DNA from: Halanaerobium saccharolyticum
Lineage (GTDB): Bacteria > Bacillota > Halanaerobiia > Halanaerobiales > Halanaerobiaceae
Assembly (NCBI RefSeq): GCF_003259895.1
Contig: NZ_QLME01000003.1
Coordinates: 124,001 to 188,000 of the forward strand
Length of the DNA: 64,000 nt
Reading direction: 5' to 3'
Of the stretch, positions 1 to 9,032 are shown in pieces. The notes below the pieces were generated by a model. The model was not told the origin of the DNA. It was given only the letters and a program-made list of their open reading frames with translations, and did no database searches. Numbering within the stretch: position 1 is the first letter of the stretch; each line of letters starts with the position of its first letter. A program made the translations under genes and the position numbers.

Positions 1-2
1 AT

Positions 3-953
3 TATTTTTATAATAAAGATTTTAAATATATTCATACACCAATAATTACTTCTGGTGATGCAGAGGGAGCAGGTGAGGTTTTTAAAGTAACTACTCTTGA
101 TTTAGATAATCTTCCCCGCACAGAAAAAGGAGAAATAAATTTCAATGAGGACTTTTTTGCTCGCGAAACCGGTCTGACGGTAAGTGGTCAGCTGGAAGCT
201 GAACTGCTTGCAACTGCTCTGGGGGATGTTTATACTTTTGGACCAACCTTTAGAGCTGAAAATTCTAACACCTCCCGCCACGCTTCAGAGTTCTGGATGA
301 TTGAACCAGAGATGGCTTTCTGTAATTTGGACGAAATGATGACTTTAATGGAGGACTTTATTAAAAACTTATTTAAATTTGCTCTGGAAACTGCGGAAGA
401 AGAAATGGACTTTTTTAATCAGTGGATTGACGAAGGGCGTCGGGAAATGATTGAGAATATTATCGAGGCTGATTTTGGTAGAATTACCTATACTGAAGCT
501 ATAGAAATCTTAGAAAATAGTGGTCAGGACTTTGAATATCCAGTAAGCTGGGGTGTTGATCTGCAGTCTGAACACGAAAGATATTTAACAGAAGAACATT
601 TTCAAAAACCAATTATGGTTAAAGATTATCCAAAAGAAATTAAAGCTTTTTATATGCGGCAGAATGATGACGGTAAAACAGTTGCGGCAGTTGATTGTCT
701 GGTACCTGGTGTAGGAGAAATTATTGGCGGCAGCCAGCGTGAAGAAAGATATGATAAGCTAAAACAACGAATGGAAGAACTGAATATGGATTTAGAAAAA
801 TATGAGTGGTTTCTGGATATTAGAAAATATGGTTCAGTACCCCATTCTGGTTTCGGGCTGGGTTTTGAAAGACTTTTAATGTATCTCTCTGGAATGCAAA
901 ATATTAGAGATGTCATTTCATTCCCCCGTACTCCTGGAAATGCTGAATTTTAA
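3..953 (+). CDS. asnS: Asparaginyl-tRNA synthetase, C-terminal part (5' end outside window)
   Basis: Charges tRNA-Asn with asparagine in the cytoplasm. The reading frame is open from the window edge (first full codon at base 3), so about 316 C-terminal residues are present and the N-terminal OB-fold anticodon-binding domain is missing. The visible part is the class II catalytic core: a [19 protein letters not shown] stretch (motif 2 region with the substrate-binding Arg) near base 241, and the motif 3 region [12 protein letters not shown] near base 844. The asparagine-type [11 protein letters not shown] segment near base 180 separates it from AspRS. The protein ends with the usual [10 protein letters not shown] tail. 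A bare methionine at 297 is internal, not a start. Family call is very secure. Confidence 0.96.
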   Translation, partial: YFYNKDFKYIHTPIITSGDAEGAGEVFKVTTLDLDNLPRTEKGEINFNEDFFARETGLTVSGQLEAELLATALGDVYTFGPTFRAENSNTSRHASEFWMIEPEMAFCNLDEMMTLMEDFIKNLFKFALETAEEEMDFFNQWIDEGRREMIENIIEADFGRITYTEAIEILENSGQDFEYPVSWGVDLQSEHERYLTEEHFQKPIMVKDYPKEIKAFYMRQNDDGKTVAAVDCLVPGVGEIIGGSQREERYDKLKQRMEELNMDLEKYEWFLDIRKYGSVPHSGFGLGFERLLMYLSGMQNIRDVISFPRTPGNAEF

Positions 954-985
954 TAAATAGACAAAAATCATTGAGGAGAAAAGAG

Positions 986-2836
986 ATGTTAAAAGAAAAT
1001 AAAAAATTGTTAAATATTATAATTACAATTTTTTTGCTTGTAATTATAAGTTCTTCAATTTATGCAGCTGAAAGCTTTAAAACTGAGATAGTTGTTTTTT
1101 CAGCTGAACCAGAAGGAGTTGCAGCTGCTGTTGCGGCTGCCAGAGAAGGTAAAGAAGTAATTTTGGTTATGACCAGAGAAAAGCCGGGTGGGTTAATGAC
1201 TTATGCAGCTCTTAATTTTCTGGACTTAAATTATGATCGTAATTCAAATAATATAAATCAGGGACTATTTTCGGAATGGCACCAAAAAATTGGTGCATCT
1301 ATCTCATTTTCTCCTCAAAAAGCAGAAGCTGCATTTACGGAAATGCTGGAGGGAGAACAGAATATTAAAATTATCAATTCTGCTGAGCTGCAGGAAGTTC
1401 AGAGTAAAGATAATAAAATTGAATCAATTAAGGTAAAAAAAGAGAATAATCTTTATAAGCTTAGTGCAGAAATTTTTATTGATGCTTCACAGGATGGTGA
1501 TCTGGCTGCAGCTGCTGAAGAAGATTTCTTTGTTGGTACAGCTGATATGAATTTAAAAAATAGCTGGATGGCTTCTACTCAAATTTTAAAATTTTCAGAA
1601 GTAGAACCGGAAAAGCTAAAAAAAGCAGTTAGAAATAATAGATATCAACAGAGTCATTTTAAAGATGATCACGCCTGGGGATTTTCTAATTTTGGTAAGA
1701 GTTATCAACCCCGGAACCAGAATCTGCGTTTAAGAGGACTCAATATAGTTTTTATAGAAAATGACGACAGTTATGAGGCCTATATTAATGCACTTCTTTT
1801 ATTTAATGTAGATCCACTTTCTGAGTCTTCAATTTTAGAAGCTAAAAATAAGGCAGCTGAAGAGGCCGAACTGATATTAAAATATTTTCAAAATAAATTA
1901 GCGGGATTTGAAAAAGCAGAACTTAGCGATTTACCTGAAGAACTTTACAGAAGAGAAAGTCGACATTTTTTAACGGAATACCAGTTAAAAGTTAAAGATT
2001 TATTTCGTCAGAAAATATTCGCTGATAGTATAACAATTGCCTCTTATCCTCTGGATTATCAGGCAGCAGACCATGATTATCCTGGTTTTGTTTTATTTAA
2101 TCCTGAATATTATGCTATTCCTTTAAGATCTTTAATTGCTCGAAAAAATGATAATTTAATGATTGTGGGCCGCAGCAGCGGTTATAGTTCACTGGCGGCA
2201 GCAAGCGCCCGGGTTTTACCAGTTGGAATGAATACAGCTGAAGCGGCAGCTATTGCAGCTTCAGAAGCCTTAAATCAAGATAAAAAGCTGCTTGCAATTA
2301 CCCGTGATAATCAAAGTTTAAACAAGATTCGCTCTCAGTTAAATATTGATCTAGAAAAATATCCTTCAGAATCTCCGATCATCAAGGAACAAAAACTTTT
2401 AATTAGTCTAGAAAAATTGTTGTCCTGGGGAATTACAATTGGAGGTTACAATAATAACTTTAAATTAAATATTCCACCAACAGAAAAGGAATTTACAGCA
2501 ACTATTTTAAAAATAATGCAGAAAAAAGAGGCAGAAAATCTTTATGAGTGGGTGCCCGGCAGCCTTGAGACTTTAAGCAGCAGCCAGAAATTAACTACAA
2601 TTAATGCTTTGAAACTACTGTTGGCAGCCGAAAGCCAGCGAGTTTTAGAAATGGAAAGCAAAGAATATTTTAAAAAAGCTAAAGAAATGAATTTAATTCC
2701 TGAAAATTTAAGCACAATTTTTTCTAAAGAAAGAATAATGACCAGAAAAGAAATGATTCTGCTTGCTGCCTATTATTTAGATCGTTTTTCAGCTCCATCT
2801 GACTTGAAATATATAAGGGGTGAATATTTTGACTAA
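986..2836 (+). CDS. Secreted FAD-dependent oxidoreductase-like protein
   Basis: About 616 residues beginning at ATG 986, which follows GAGGAGA at 973-979; an in-frame TTG at 971 overlaps that SD and is less likely. Residues about 8-27 form a signal peptide ending in YAAE, so the protein is exported. The mature N-terminus (EIVVFSAEPEGVAAAVAAA) and the GGLMTY and DASQDGDLA segments match the FAD_oxidored family, whose members are flavoproteins of mostly unknown substrate. The usual GxGxxG dinucleotide motif is degenerate here (SAEPEG). The last 180 residues are helical and vaguely SLH-like (TRKEMILLAAYYL). It overlaps the next gene by 8 bases. The fold family is fairly sure; the reaction is unknown. 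Confidence 0.75.
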   Translation: MLKENKKLLNIIITIFLLVIISSSIYAAESFKTEIVVFSAEPEGVAAAVAAAREGKEVILVMTREKPGGLMTYAALNFLDLNYDRNSNNINQGLFSEWHQKIGASISFSPQKAEAAFTEMLEGEQNIKIINSAELQEVQSKDNKIESIKVKKENNLYKLSAEIFIDASQDGDLAAAAEEDFFVGTADMNLKNSWMASTQILKFSEVEPEKLKKAVRNNRYQQSHFKDDHAWGFSNFGKSYQPRNQNLRLRGLNIVFIENDDSYEAYINALLLFNVDPLSESSILEAKNKAAEEAELILKYFQNKLAGFEKAELSDLPEELYRRESRHFLTEYQLKVKDLFRQKIFADSITIASYPLDYQAADHDYPGFVLFNPEYYAIPLRSLIARKNDNLMIVGRSSGYSSLAAASARVLPVGMNTAEAAAIAASEALNQDKKLLAITRDNQSLNKIRSQLNIDLEKYPSESPIIKEQKLLISLEKLLSWGITIGGYNNNFKLNIPPTEKEFTATILKIMQKKEAENLYEWVPGSLETLSSSQKLTTINALKLLLAAESQRVLEMESKEYFKKAKEMNLIPENLSTIFSKERIMTRKEMILLAAYYLDRFSAPSDLKYIRGEYFD

Positions 2837-3359
2837 GGACAGCTATCATACATATTATCCCTCACCTATCGGTATTTTAAAAATAAATTTTAATAATCAA
2901 GCTTTATTAAAAATAGAATTTGATGATCATTTAAGAGAAGTAAAGAATAACTGTCAGAAGAACTTTTATGAGGATCCGGAAATACTCATAATTTATAATT
3001 TGATTTTTGATCAGTTAAATCAGTATTTTCTGGGAAAAAGAAATTCTTTTGAAATTCCATTTCAATTAGATGGCAGTCCTTTCGAACTTAAAGTCTGGAA
3101 TTTTTTACAAACAATTCCTTATGGAAAAACTTACTCTTATTTAGAATTGGCTGCAGCAGTTGGTAAACCTGAGGCTTCTCAAGCAGTAGCAAAAGCAAAC
3201 AGCAAAAACCCAATTGCAGTTATTATTCCCTCGCATAGAGTTATTTCTGCAGATGGTAAGATTAAAAATTATTCTGGTGGAGTCTGGAGAAAAGAATGGC
3301 TTTTAAAACATGAAAATAATAAAAGTAAAAAAATAGAAAGGAAGATTTCCTTTGTCTAA
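2829..3359 (+). CDS. Ogt/MGMT-family alkyltransferase-like protein lacking the catalytic Cys
   Basis: Homologue of O6-methylguanine-DNA methyltransferase, which repairs alkylated guanine by moving the alkyl group to a Cys in a PCHRV motif. The C-terminal DNA-binding domain is clear (FELKVWNFLQTIPYGKTYSY, then the helix GKPEASQAVAKANSKNP), but the active site reads IPSHRVIS: the codon at 3231-3233 is TCG, giving Ser135 instead of Cys. The Arg finger normally found in ARAVG is Gln118. It therefore cannot act by the standard suicide mechanism and may be an alkyltransferase-like (ATL) lesion-binding protein or a decayed gene. Start TTG 2829 follows AAGGGGTG; GTG 2820 lies inside that SD. It overlaps both neighbours, so it is translated in an operon with pepF. 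Confidence 0.85.
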   Translation: MTKDSYHTYYPSPIGILKINFNNQALLKIEFDDHLREVKNNCQKNFYEDPEILIIYNLIFDQLNQYFLGKRNSFEIPFQLDGSPFELKVWNFLQTIPYGKTYSYLELAAAVGKPEASQAVAKANSKNPIAVIIPSHRVISADGKIKNYSGGVWRKEWLLKHENNKSKKIERKISFV

Positions 3360-5148
3360 AGAATTAAAAAAACGAGAAGAAATTGATGAAAAATACAAAT
3401 GGAATTTGAATGATATTTATGAAGATGATCAGAAATTTGAAACAGAACTGGATAATGTTCTGGTAGAAGTAAAGAAAATTAAGGAAATAAAAGATGATTT
3501 TACAGACAGTGCTGATAAACTGCTGAGTTCTTTAAATAAAATTATTAAAATTGAAGAAAAAACTGCAAAATTATATACTTACGCTCATATGAAGTATGAT
3601 CAAAATACTCAGAATGAAAAATATCAAAGTTACAAAAATAAGGCAATGATGGTCTATAATAAACTTTCTAATTCAACGGCTTTTATGGTGCCGGCAATTA
3701 TTCAGCTGGGAGAAGAGAAATTAGAAAGTTATAAATCAGAAAATGAAGAACTAGAATTTTTTAACCACTTTTTTGATAATATTTTAAGACAGAAAGAACA
3801 TTATCTTTCTGCAGAAGAAGAAAAGATTCTGGCCCTAGCTGGAGAAGTTACTCAGAGTTCAGAAAATATCTTTAGTATGCTGAATAATGCCGATCTGGAA
3901 TTTCCGCTTATTAAAGATGAAAATAACGAAGAGCTGCGGCTGACACACGGCAGATATATCGATTTATTAAAAAATGAAAACAGAAGAGTTCGTGAGGATG
4001 CTTTTGAAGGAATGCACGGAGAGTATGAAGATCTTGAAAATGCATTTGCGGCTGTGCTTGACAGCTCAGTTAAGGGTGATGTCTTTTATGCCCGGGCCAG
4101 AAAATACGATAGTGCTTTAGAATCGGCTCTGGATAATGATAATATCAGCACTGCTGTTTATAATAATTTAATTGACACTGTTTCTGATAATTTAGAACCA
4201 CTGCATCAGTATATGAAACTTAAAAAAGAAATGCTCAAGCTGGATGAACTCCATATCTATGATACTTATACTCCTTTAATCAAAGAGATTGATCTTAAAT
4301 TTAAGTATCAGGAAACAAAAGATATTATTAAAGAAGCAGTAAAACCTCTGGGAGAAGATTATATTAATAAGGTAGAAGAGGGTTTTAATTCAGGCTGGAT
4401 AGATGTTTATGAAAACAAAGGCAAGCGCTCAGGAGCTTATTCAAGCGGCTGTTATGGTGTTCACCCCTATATTTTAATGAATTATACTCAGGATATCAGT
4501 AATTTATTTACTTTAATCCACGAAATGGGACATGCCATGCACAGTTATTACGCAAATAAAAATCAGCCCTATTTATATGCTGATTATAAAATTTTTGTGG
4601 CAGAAGTTGCCTCAACTTTAAATGAAAATTTACTATTAGATTATATGCTGGATAATGCAGAAAGTAGAGAAGAGAAACTTTATCTTCTAAATTACTTCTT
4701 AGAGGGTTTCAGGGGCACTGTCTACAGACAGACTATGTTTGCTGAATTTGAAAAAATGATCCATGAGAGTGTGGAATCAGGGGAAAGCTTAACTTCTCAG
4801 GCAATGAAAACAATGTATAGAAAGTTAAATCAGAAGTATTTTGGTGAGGTCCTGGTTATTGATCAAAAACTGGATTATGAATGGGCCAGAATTCCTCATT
4901 TTTACTATAATTTTTATGTCTATAAATATGCAACCGGTTATTCTGCAGCAGCAGCTCTGGCAGATAAGATACAGTCTGAAGGTCCAGAAACGGCAGCCAA
5001 TTATTTAGAATTTCTTAAAGCAGGTGGTAGTGATTATCCACTTAATATCTTAAGAAAAGCTGGTGTGGATATGGAAAAATCTGATGCTATAGAAAATGCA
5101 GCTGCTAAATTTAAAAAATATCTAAAACAGCTGCAGGAATTAATTTAA
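3352..5148 (+). CDS. pepF: Oligoendopeptidase F (M3 family zinc metallopeptidase)
   Basis: Cytoplasmic peptidase that cleaves short peptides, usually of 7-17 residues, in protein turnover and peptide nutrition. At 598 residues it has the usual PepF length. The zinc site HEMGHAMHSYY begins at residue 390 (HExxH), and the third ligand Glu lies in the following VAEVASTLNE helix. The N-terminal half has the charged helical lobe typical of PepF. Start TTG 3352 is preceded by GAAAGGAAG and overlaps the end of the upstream Ogt-like gene by 8 bases, so the two are translationally coupled. No signal peptide. Secure call. Confidence 0.95.
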   Translation: MSKELKKREEIDEKYKWNLNDIYEDDQKFETELDNVLVEVKKIKEIKDDFTDSADKLLSSLNKIIKIEEKTAKLYTYAHMKYDQNTQNEKYQSYKNKAMMVYNKLSNSTAFMVPAIIQLGEEKLESYKSENEELEFFNHFFDNILRQKEHYLSAEEEKILALAGEVTQSSENIFSMLNNADLEFPLIKDENNEELRLTHGRYIDLLKNENRRVREDAFEGMHGEYEDLENAFAAVLDSSVKGDVFYARARKYDSALESALDNDNISTAVYNNLIDTVSDNLEPLHQYMKLKKEMLKLDELHIYDTYTPLIKEIDLKFKYQETKDIIKEAVKPLGEDYINKVEEGFNSGWIDVYENKGKRSGAYSSGCYGVHPYILMNYTQDISNLFTLIHEMGHAMHSYYANKNQPYLYADYKIFVAEVASTLNENLLLDYMLDNAESREEKLYLLNYFLEGFRGTVYRQTMFAEFEKMIHESVESGESLTSQAMKTMYRKLNQKYFGEVLVIDQKLDYEWARIPHFYYNFYVYKYATGYSAAAALADKIQSEGPETAANYLEFLKAGGSDYPLNILRKAGVDMEKSDAIENAAAKFKKYLKQLQELI

Positions 5149-5194
5149 GACTGAATAGCAATCGGTTAAATAAGTTAGAAGTTGAATATTGAAA

Positions 5195-5989
5195 TTATTT
5201 ACTGAAAAAGTTAATTATATCCTCAGCACATCTTTCTTTTTCAAGATCATTGATAATTACATGGGATGATTTTTGATAGATCTTTTGATCTACTAAAAAT
5301 TGTCCCATTTTTTTATTTAGAAATTTTTCAATCTGTTTACTATCTACTTGCTGATCACTTGTTGATAAAATTAACTGGGTTGGGGCAGTTATTTCAGCTG
5401 CTGCTTTTCTACCTTTTTTCATTAGTTTATATAATTCAGCCAGGGCTTCGGGATAATAATTGAAGCTGTAATTATTATGATAATCAATTTCTGCCTCAGT
5501 TAAATTATTTTCATCAATTTTAAAATCATTGTTTACTTTTTTGATAAAATATTTTAAATAGGGAGTAAAAGCAATACTTCTTTTAAAAGCAAAAAATGCC
5601 GGAGCTATCAGAGATAATTTTTTAACCTTAAAATTAGATGCAAGCAGTGTTGCCAGCAGCCCTCCCATAGAAAGACCAGCCAGATAAATATCCTGATAAT
5701 CATTTTTTAAAAATAAATAACTGTCAATAATTTTACGCAGCCACTGGTCGGCACTGCTGTTTAAAAAGTCAGTAGTATTTGTGGCATGTCCCGGCAGTCG
5801 GGGAACATAGACAGCTAAATTTAGTTTATTATTTATTTCTTTTGCAATATAATCCCAGTTGCTGCTTTTTCCTCCAAAACCATGAATTAAAAGAATCGCT
5901 CCCCTCTGCTGCTGATTATTAAAGCCATATTTAATTTCTTTACCCAGAGGGTTAATTTTAGTTGAACTTTCAATTTGATTTAATTTCAA
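5195..5989 (-). CDS. Alpha/beta hydrolase, carboxylesterase/monoacylglycerol lipase type
   Basis: A 264-residue serine hydrolase resembling Est30-like carboxylesterases and monoacylglycerol lipases. Visible elements are the oxyanion loop ILLIHGFGGKSSNW, the nucleophile elbow GLSMGG with Ser, an acidic residue near SDQQVD, and the catalytic His in KSSHVIIND near the C-terminus. There is no signal peptide, so it acts in the cytoplasm, probably on short-chain esters or lipid breakdown products. It starts at TTG (complement of 5987-5989) behind GGTGAT. It stands alone on the minus strand, convergent with pepF; the 46 bases between the two contain no clear terminator. The precise substrate cannot be told from sequence. 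Confidence 0.82.
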   Translation of the reverse strand: MKLNQIESSTKINPLGKEIKYGFNNQQQRGAILLIHGFGGKSSNWDYIAKEINNKLNLAVYVPRLPGHATNTTDFLNSSADQWLRKIIDSYLFLKNDYQDIYLAGLSMGGLLATLLASNFKVKKLSLIAPAFFAFKRSIAFTPYLKYFIKKVNNDFKIDENNLTEAEIDYHNNYSFNYYPEALAELYKLMKKGRKAAAEITAPTQLILSTSDQQVDSKQIEKFLNKKMGQFLVDQKIYQKSSHVIINDLEKERCAEDIINFFSK

Positions 5990-6112
5990 TTTTAGATCAC
6001 CCAGTCCGTCTTTTCTTTAATCATATTATATTTGAGATTTAATTTAAAGAATTAATTTTAAATTTATAAATAAAAGTGATAGAATGTTATTTAGAAATTA
6101 AATTTAATATCA

Positions 6113-6155
6113 GGAGGTGAATGTTTAATAGTTAAAACTATTAAACTAAAATATG
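6113..6155 (+). promoter_or_regulatory. pepV translation start with a hairpin between SD and ATG
   Basis: The SD AGGAGGTGA (6113-6121) is 31 bases from the ATG at 6153, too far for normal initiation. The space between holds a near-perfect 11-bp inverted repeat: GTTTAATAGTT (6123-6133) and AACTATTAAAC (6136-6146). If the hairpin forms, the effective SD-ATG distance drops to about 8 bases. An ATG overlapping the SD at 6121 opens only a four-codon ORF that stops inside the hairpin. Confidence 0.6.
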
Positions 6156-7562
6156 AAAGATAAAATTATAGAAAGAGCAGAATATTTAAGAGATAACATA
6201 ATTTTAAGCACTCAGGAACTGGTAAAAATACCAAGTGTTGAAGCAGAAGCTAATGGTGATTATCCCTATGGGGAAAATGTATATCTGGCTTTAGAAAAAG
6301 CACTTGAGATTTCTGAGAAGCTGGGCTTTAAAACCAAAAATATCGATAATCAGGCAGCACATGTCGAAATGGGAGAAGGGGATGAAATACTGGCACTGCT
6401 CTGTCACTTAGATGTAGTACCTGAGGGCAGTGATTGGACCTATCCTCCTTTTGCAGCTGAAATTCATGATGATAAAATTTATGGCAGAGGAACTATTGAT
6501 GATAAAGGACCAGCAGTGGCAGCACTCTATGCAATGAAAATTGTTCAGGAACTTGGAATTAAATTAAATAAACGGGTTAGATTAATTCTGGGGACAAATG
6601 AAGAATCTGGTATGGCCTCTCTGAAGCATTACTTTAAAAAAGAAAAAATGCCTGAGCTGGCTTTTAGCCCGGATGCTACTTTTCCTGCTATTCATGCAGA
6701 AAAAGGGATTGCAGATCTCAAATTTTCACTAGATCTGGACAGAGATAGCGGAGACAAACAGGAGGGACTGCAGCTGAAACAGATTAAAGGTGGAAATGCT
6801 ACCAATATGGTTCCAGATTATGCAGAGGCTGTTTTATCCGGACTGGAAAAAGAAGAGCTGCTGGAGCTGCTGATAGATATTGATTATAAAGAGGATGACT
6901 TAAAAATAGAGATAGAAAACAATAATATTAAATTATCCTATCATGGTGTTTCTGCCCACGGCAGTATGCCCGAAGATGGTAAAAATGCGATTTCCTATTT
7001 AATTAATGTCTTAGCTGAACTGCCATTTGCAAATTCAAGAGTTAAAGAATTTTTAAGATTTTATAAAGAAAAAATTGGGCTTGAATATGATGGTGCTTCA
7101 ATTGGCTGTAAGGACCAGGATAATGTACCAACAGCCTTAACCTTTAATACCGGAATTATTAAAGGGGATCAAAAGAAAATAGAATTTATAGTTAATATTC
7201 GCTATCCGGTTAAATCAAGTGCTAAAAAAGTAGTTGATGATATTAAAGAAAATATTGATCAGCAGTTAATTAGTTTAGATTTACTGAGTGATGCAGAACC
7301 ACTTTATATTGCTAAAGATGATCCTTTTATAAAAAAATTGATGACTGCCTATCAGGAATTTACAAGTGATGATAGTGAGCCGGTTGCAATTGGTGGAGGA
7401 ACTTATGCGCGCAAGGTCCAAAAAGGAGTGGCCTTTGGTCCACTATTTCCTGGCCAGGCCGAATTAGCCCACCAAAAAGATGAATTTATCAGGATTGATG
7501 ATCTGATTAAAAGTACAGCTATTTATGCAAAGGCAATTATTGATATTGCCGGGGTGAAATAA
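6153..7562 (+). CDS. pepV: Dipeptidase PepV (M20 family)
   Basis: Zinc-dependent cytoplasmic dipeptidase, 469 residues, the usual size for PepV. Metal-binding segments are visible in order: LLCHLDVVPEGSDW (first His), YGRGTIDDKGP (bridging Asp), LGTNEESG (Glu pair) and a C-terminal AELAHQKDEF with the last His. The lid domain insertion lies at about residues 185-330 and contains SYHGVSAHGS. PepV releases amino acids from dipeptides with an N-terminal hydrophobic residue. It is followed after one base by an M18 aminopeptidase, so the two form a peptide-degradation operon. The start ATG 6153 is the only plausible one in frame and lies behind an unusual hairpin leader. Confidence 0.94.
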   Translation: MKDKIIERAEYLRDNIILSTQELVKIPSVEAEANGDYPYGENVYLALEKALEISEKLGFKTKNIDNQAAHVEMGEGDEILALLCHLDVVPEGSDWTYPPFAAEIHDDKIYGRGTIDDKGPAVAALYAMKIVQELGIKLNKRVRLILGTNEESGMASLKHYFKKEKMPELAFSPDATFPAIHAEKGIADLKFSLDLDRDSGDKQEGLQLKQIKGGNATNMVPDYAEAVLSGLEKEELLELLIDIDYKEDDLKIEIENNNIKLSYHGVSAHGSMPEDGKNAISYLINVLAELPFANSRVKEFLRFYKEKIGLEYDGASIGCKDQDNVPTALTFNTGIIKGDQKKIEFIVNIRYPVKSSAKKVVDDIKENIDQQLISLDLLSDAEPLYIAKDDPFIKKLMTAYQEFTSDDSEPVAIGGGTYARKVQKGVAFGPLFPGQAELAHQKDEFIRIDDLIKSTAIYAKAIIDIAGVK

Positions 7563-7563
7563 A

Positions 7564-8895
7564 ATGAATAGAGAGGCAGAAGAACTTTTAAGCTTTATTA
7601 ATAATTCACCTACTGCTTTTCATGCAGTCTCCGAATTGAAAAGGGAGCTGAAACAGGTTGGTTTTACAGAACTGGATCCCGGGCAGCAGTGGAATTTAAA
7701 AAAGGGAGAAAAGTATTTTTTAAGCCGTAATGATTCGGCTCTGATTGCTTTTATTCCTGGCACAGATTTTTTGAATCAGGGTTTTAGAATTATTTCATCA
7801 CATACTGACAGTCCAGGATTAAAAGTTAAACCAGATCCGATAATTAAAAGTGAAGAGCAGTATCTTCTTAACACTGAGGTTTATGGAGGTCCAATTTTAA
7901 ATACCTGGTATGATAGAGAACTGTCGCTAGCCGGTAAAGTTATTCTCAAATCAGAAAATTCCTTTAAACTCCAGGAAAAATTGATTGATTTAAAAGAAAA
8001 TCTGGCTGTGATTCCCAATCTGGCAATTCATTTAAATAAAGATGTGAACAAAAAAGGAGAAATTGATAAAAAGAAAGGTTTAAGAGCCCTGATAACTCAG
8101 GATTTAAGTCAGTCCAAACAGCACAAAAAAAGGAAAAAGAGTCAAAACTCAGATTCCGAAACTCAGTTTAATCTGGATTCTTTGATTGCTCAGTTTCTGG
8201 ATTGTAGATCAGCAGATATTCTGGAAACAGAATTATATTTATATCCAACCCAGAAGGCACAATTTTCAGGTCCTAATCAGGAATATATTGCAGCCGGGCG
8301 CCAGGATAACCTGTCGATGGTTCATTCAGCTCTCAAGGCCCTTATTTCTGCAGACTCAGGAGACTGGACTCAGATGGCTATTTTTTATGATAATGAGGAA
8401 ATCGGGAGTCATACTCCTCAGGGAGCAGACTCTCCCTTTGCTGGAGATTTAATTGAAAGAATAATTTATAATCTGGGGGCAAAAAAAGAAGATTATTATA
8501 GAATTATAGAAAAGTCATTTTTGCTTTCTGCTGATATGGCTCATGCAGTTCATCCTAATTTCAGTGAGGAATATGATCAGAATAACCGTCCTTTATTAAA
8601 TCAGGGACCAGTAATTAAATATAATGCTAATTTAAAGTATACTACTAATGCCAGTACTGCTGGAGTTATAATTGATCTGATGGATAAAAATGACATTCCC
8701 TATCAGTTTTACAGCAACCGCAGTGACAAGAGAGGTGGATCAACTATTGGGCCAATTGCTGCAACTCAGCTGGGAATAAAAAGTATTGATCTTGGTAATC
8801 CTCTGCTGGCCATGCATTCCAGTCGGGAACTTGGAGGTAGTAATGATCATCAAGAAATGATTAAATTAATGACTTTATTTTTAAACGAAAATTAG
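7564..8895 (+). CDS. apeB: M18 family aminopeptidase
   Basis: Cytoplasmic zinc aminopeptidase of the aspartyl aminopeptidase family (M18), 443 residues. Metal-binding landmarks are SSHTDSPGLKVKP (His and Asp), AAGRQDNLSM (bridging Asp), YDNEEIGSHT (Glu pair), SADMAHAVHPN and the C-terminal LAMHSSRELGG with the last His. An internal stretch at about residues 175-205 (KQHKKRKKSQNSDSE) is a charged loop in the place where the family has a variable insert. Start ATG 7564 follows GGGGTGAA inside the end of pepV, with one base between stop and start, so translation is coupled. It trims acidic or other N-terminal residues from peptides; exact preference is unknown. Confidence 0.92.
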   Translation: MNREAEELLSFINNSPTAFHAVSELKRELKQVGFTELDPGQQWNLKKGEKYFLSRNDSALIAFIPGTDFLNQGFRIISSHTDSPGLKVKPDPIIKSEEQYLLNTEVYGGPILNTWYDRELSLAGKVILKSENSFKLQEKLIDLKENLAVIPNLAIHLNKDVNKKGEIDKKKGLRALITQDLSQSKQHKKRKKSQNSDSETQFNLDSLIAQFLDCRSADILETELYLYPTQKAQFSGPNQEYIAAGRQDNLSMVHSALKALISADSGDWTQMAIFYDNEEIGSHTPQGADSPFAGDLIERIIYNLGAKKEDYYRIIEKSFLLSADMAHAVHPNFSEEYDQNNRPLLNQGPVIKYNANLKYTTNASTAGVIIDLMDKNDIPYQFYSNRSDKRGGSTIGPIAATQLGIKSIDLGNPLLAMHSSRELGGSNDHQEMIKLMTLFLNEN

Positions 8896-8928
8896 CTGAT
8901 TATAAACAATAAATTTGCAATTTTGACG

Positions 8929-8958
8929 GCTGATATCTATAGATATCAGCTCTGATTT
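8929..8958 (+). terminator. Hairpin after the pepV-M18 operon (weak terminator)
   Basis: A perfect 9-bp stem, GCTGATATC (8929-8937) with GATATCAGC (8942-8950) and a TATA loop, sits 34 bases after the M18 stop codon. The following bases are only moderately T-rich, so it may be a weak terminator, an mRNA 3'-end stabiliser or a dyad operator for the next gene. Confidence 0.5.
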
Positions 8959-9032
8959 TCTGAATTTAGATCTATATTAGCAGTTTATGAAATATAATAT
9001 TCTACGAGTTTATTTTATAAGGAGGAAATAGA

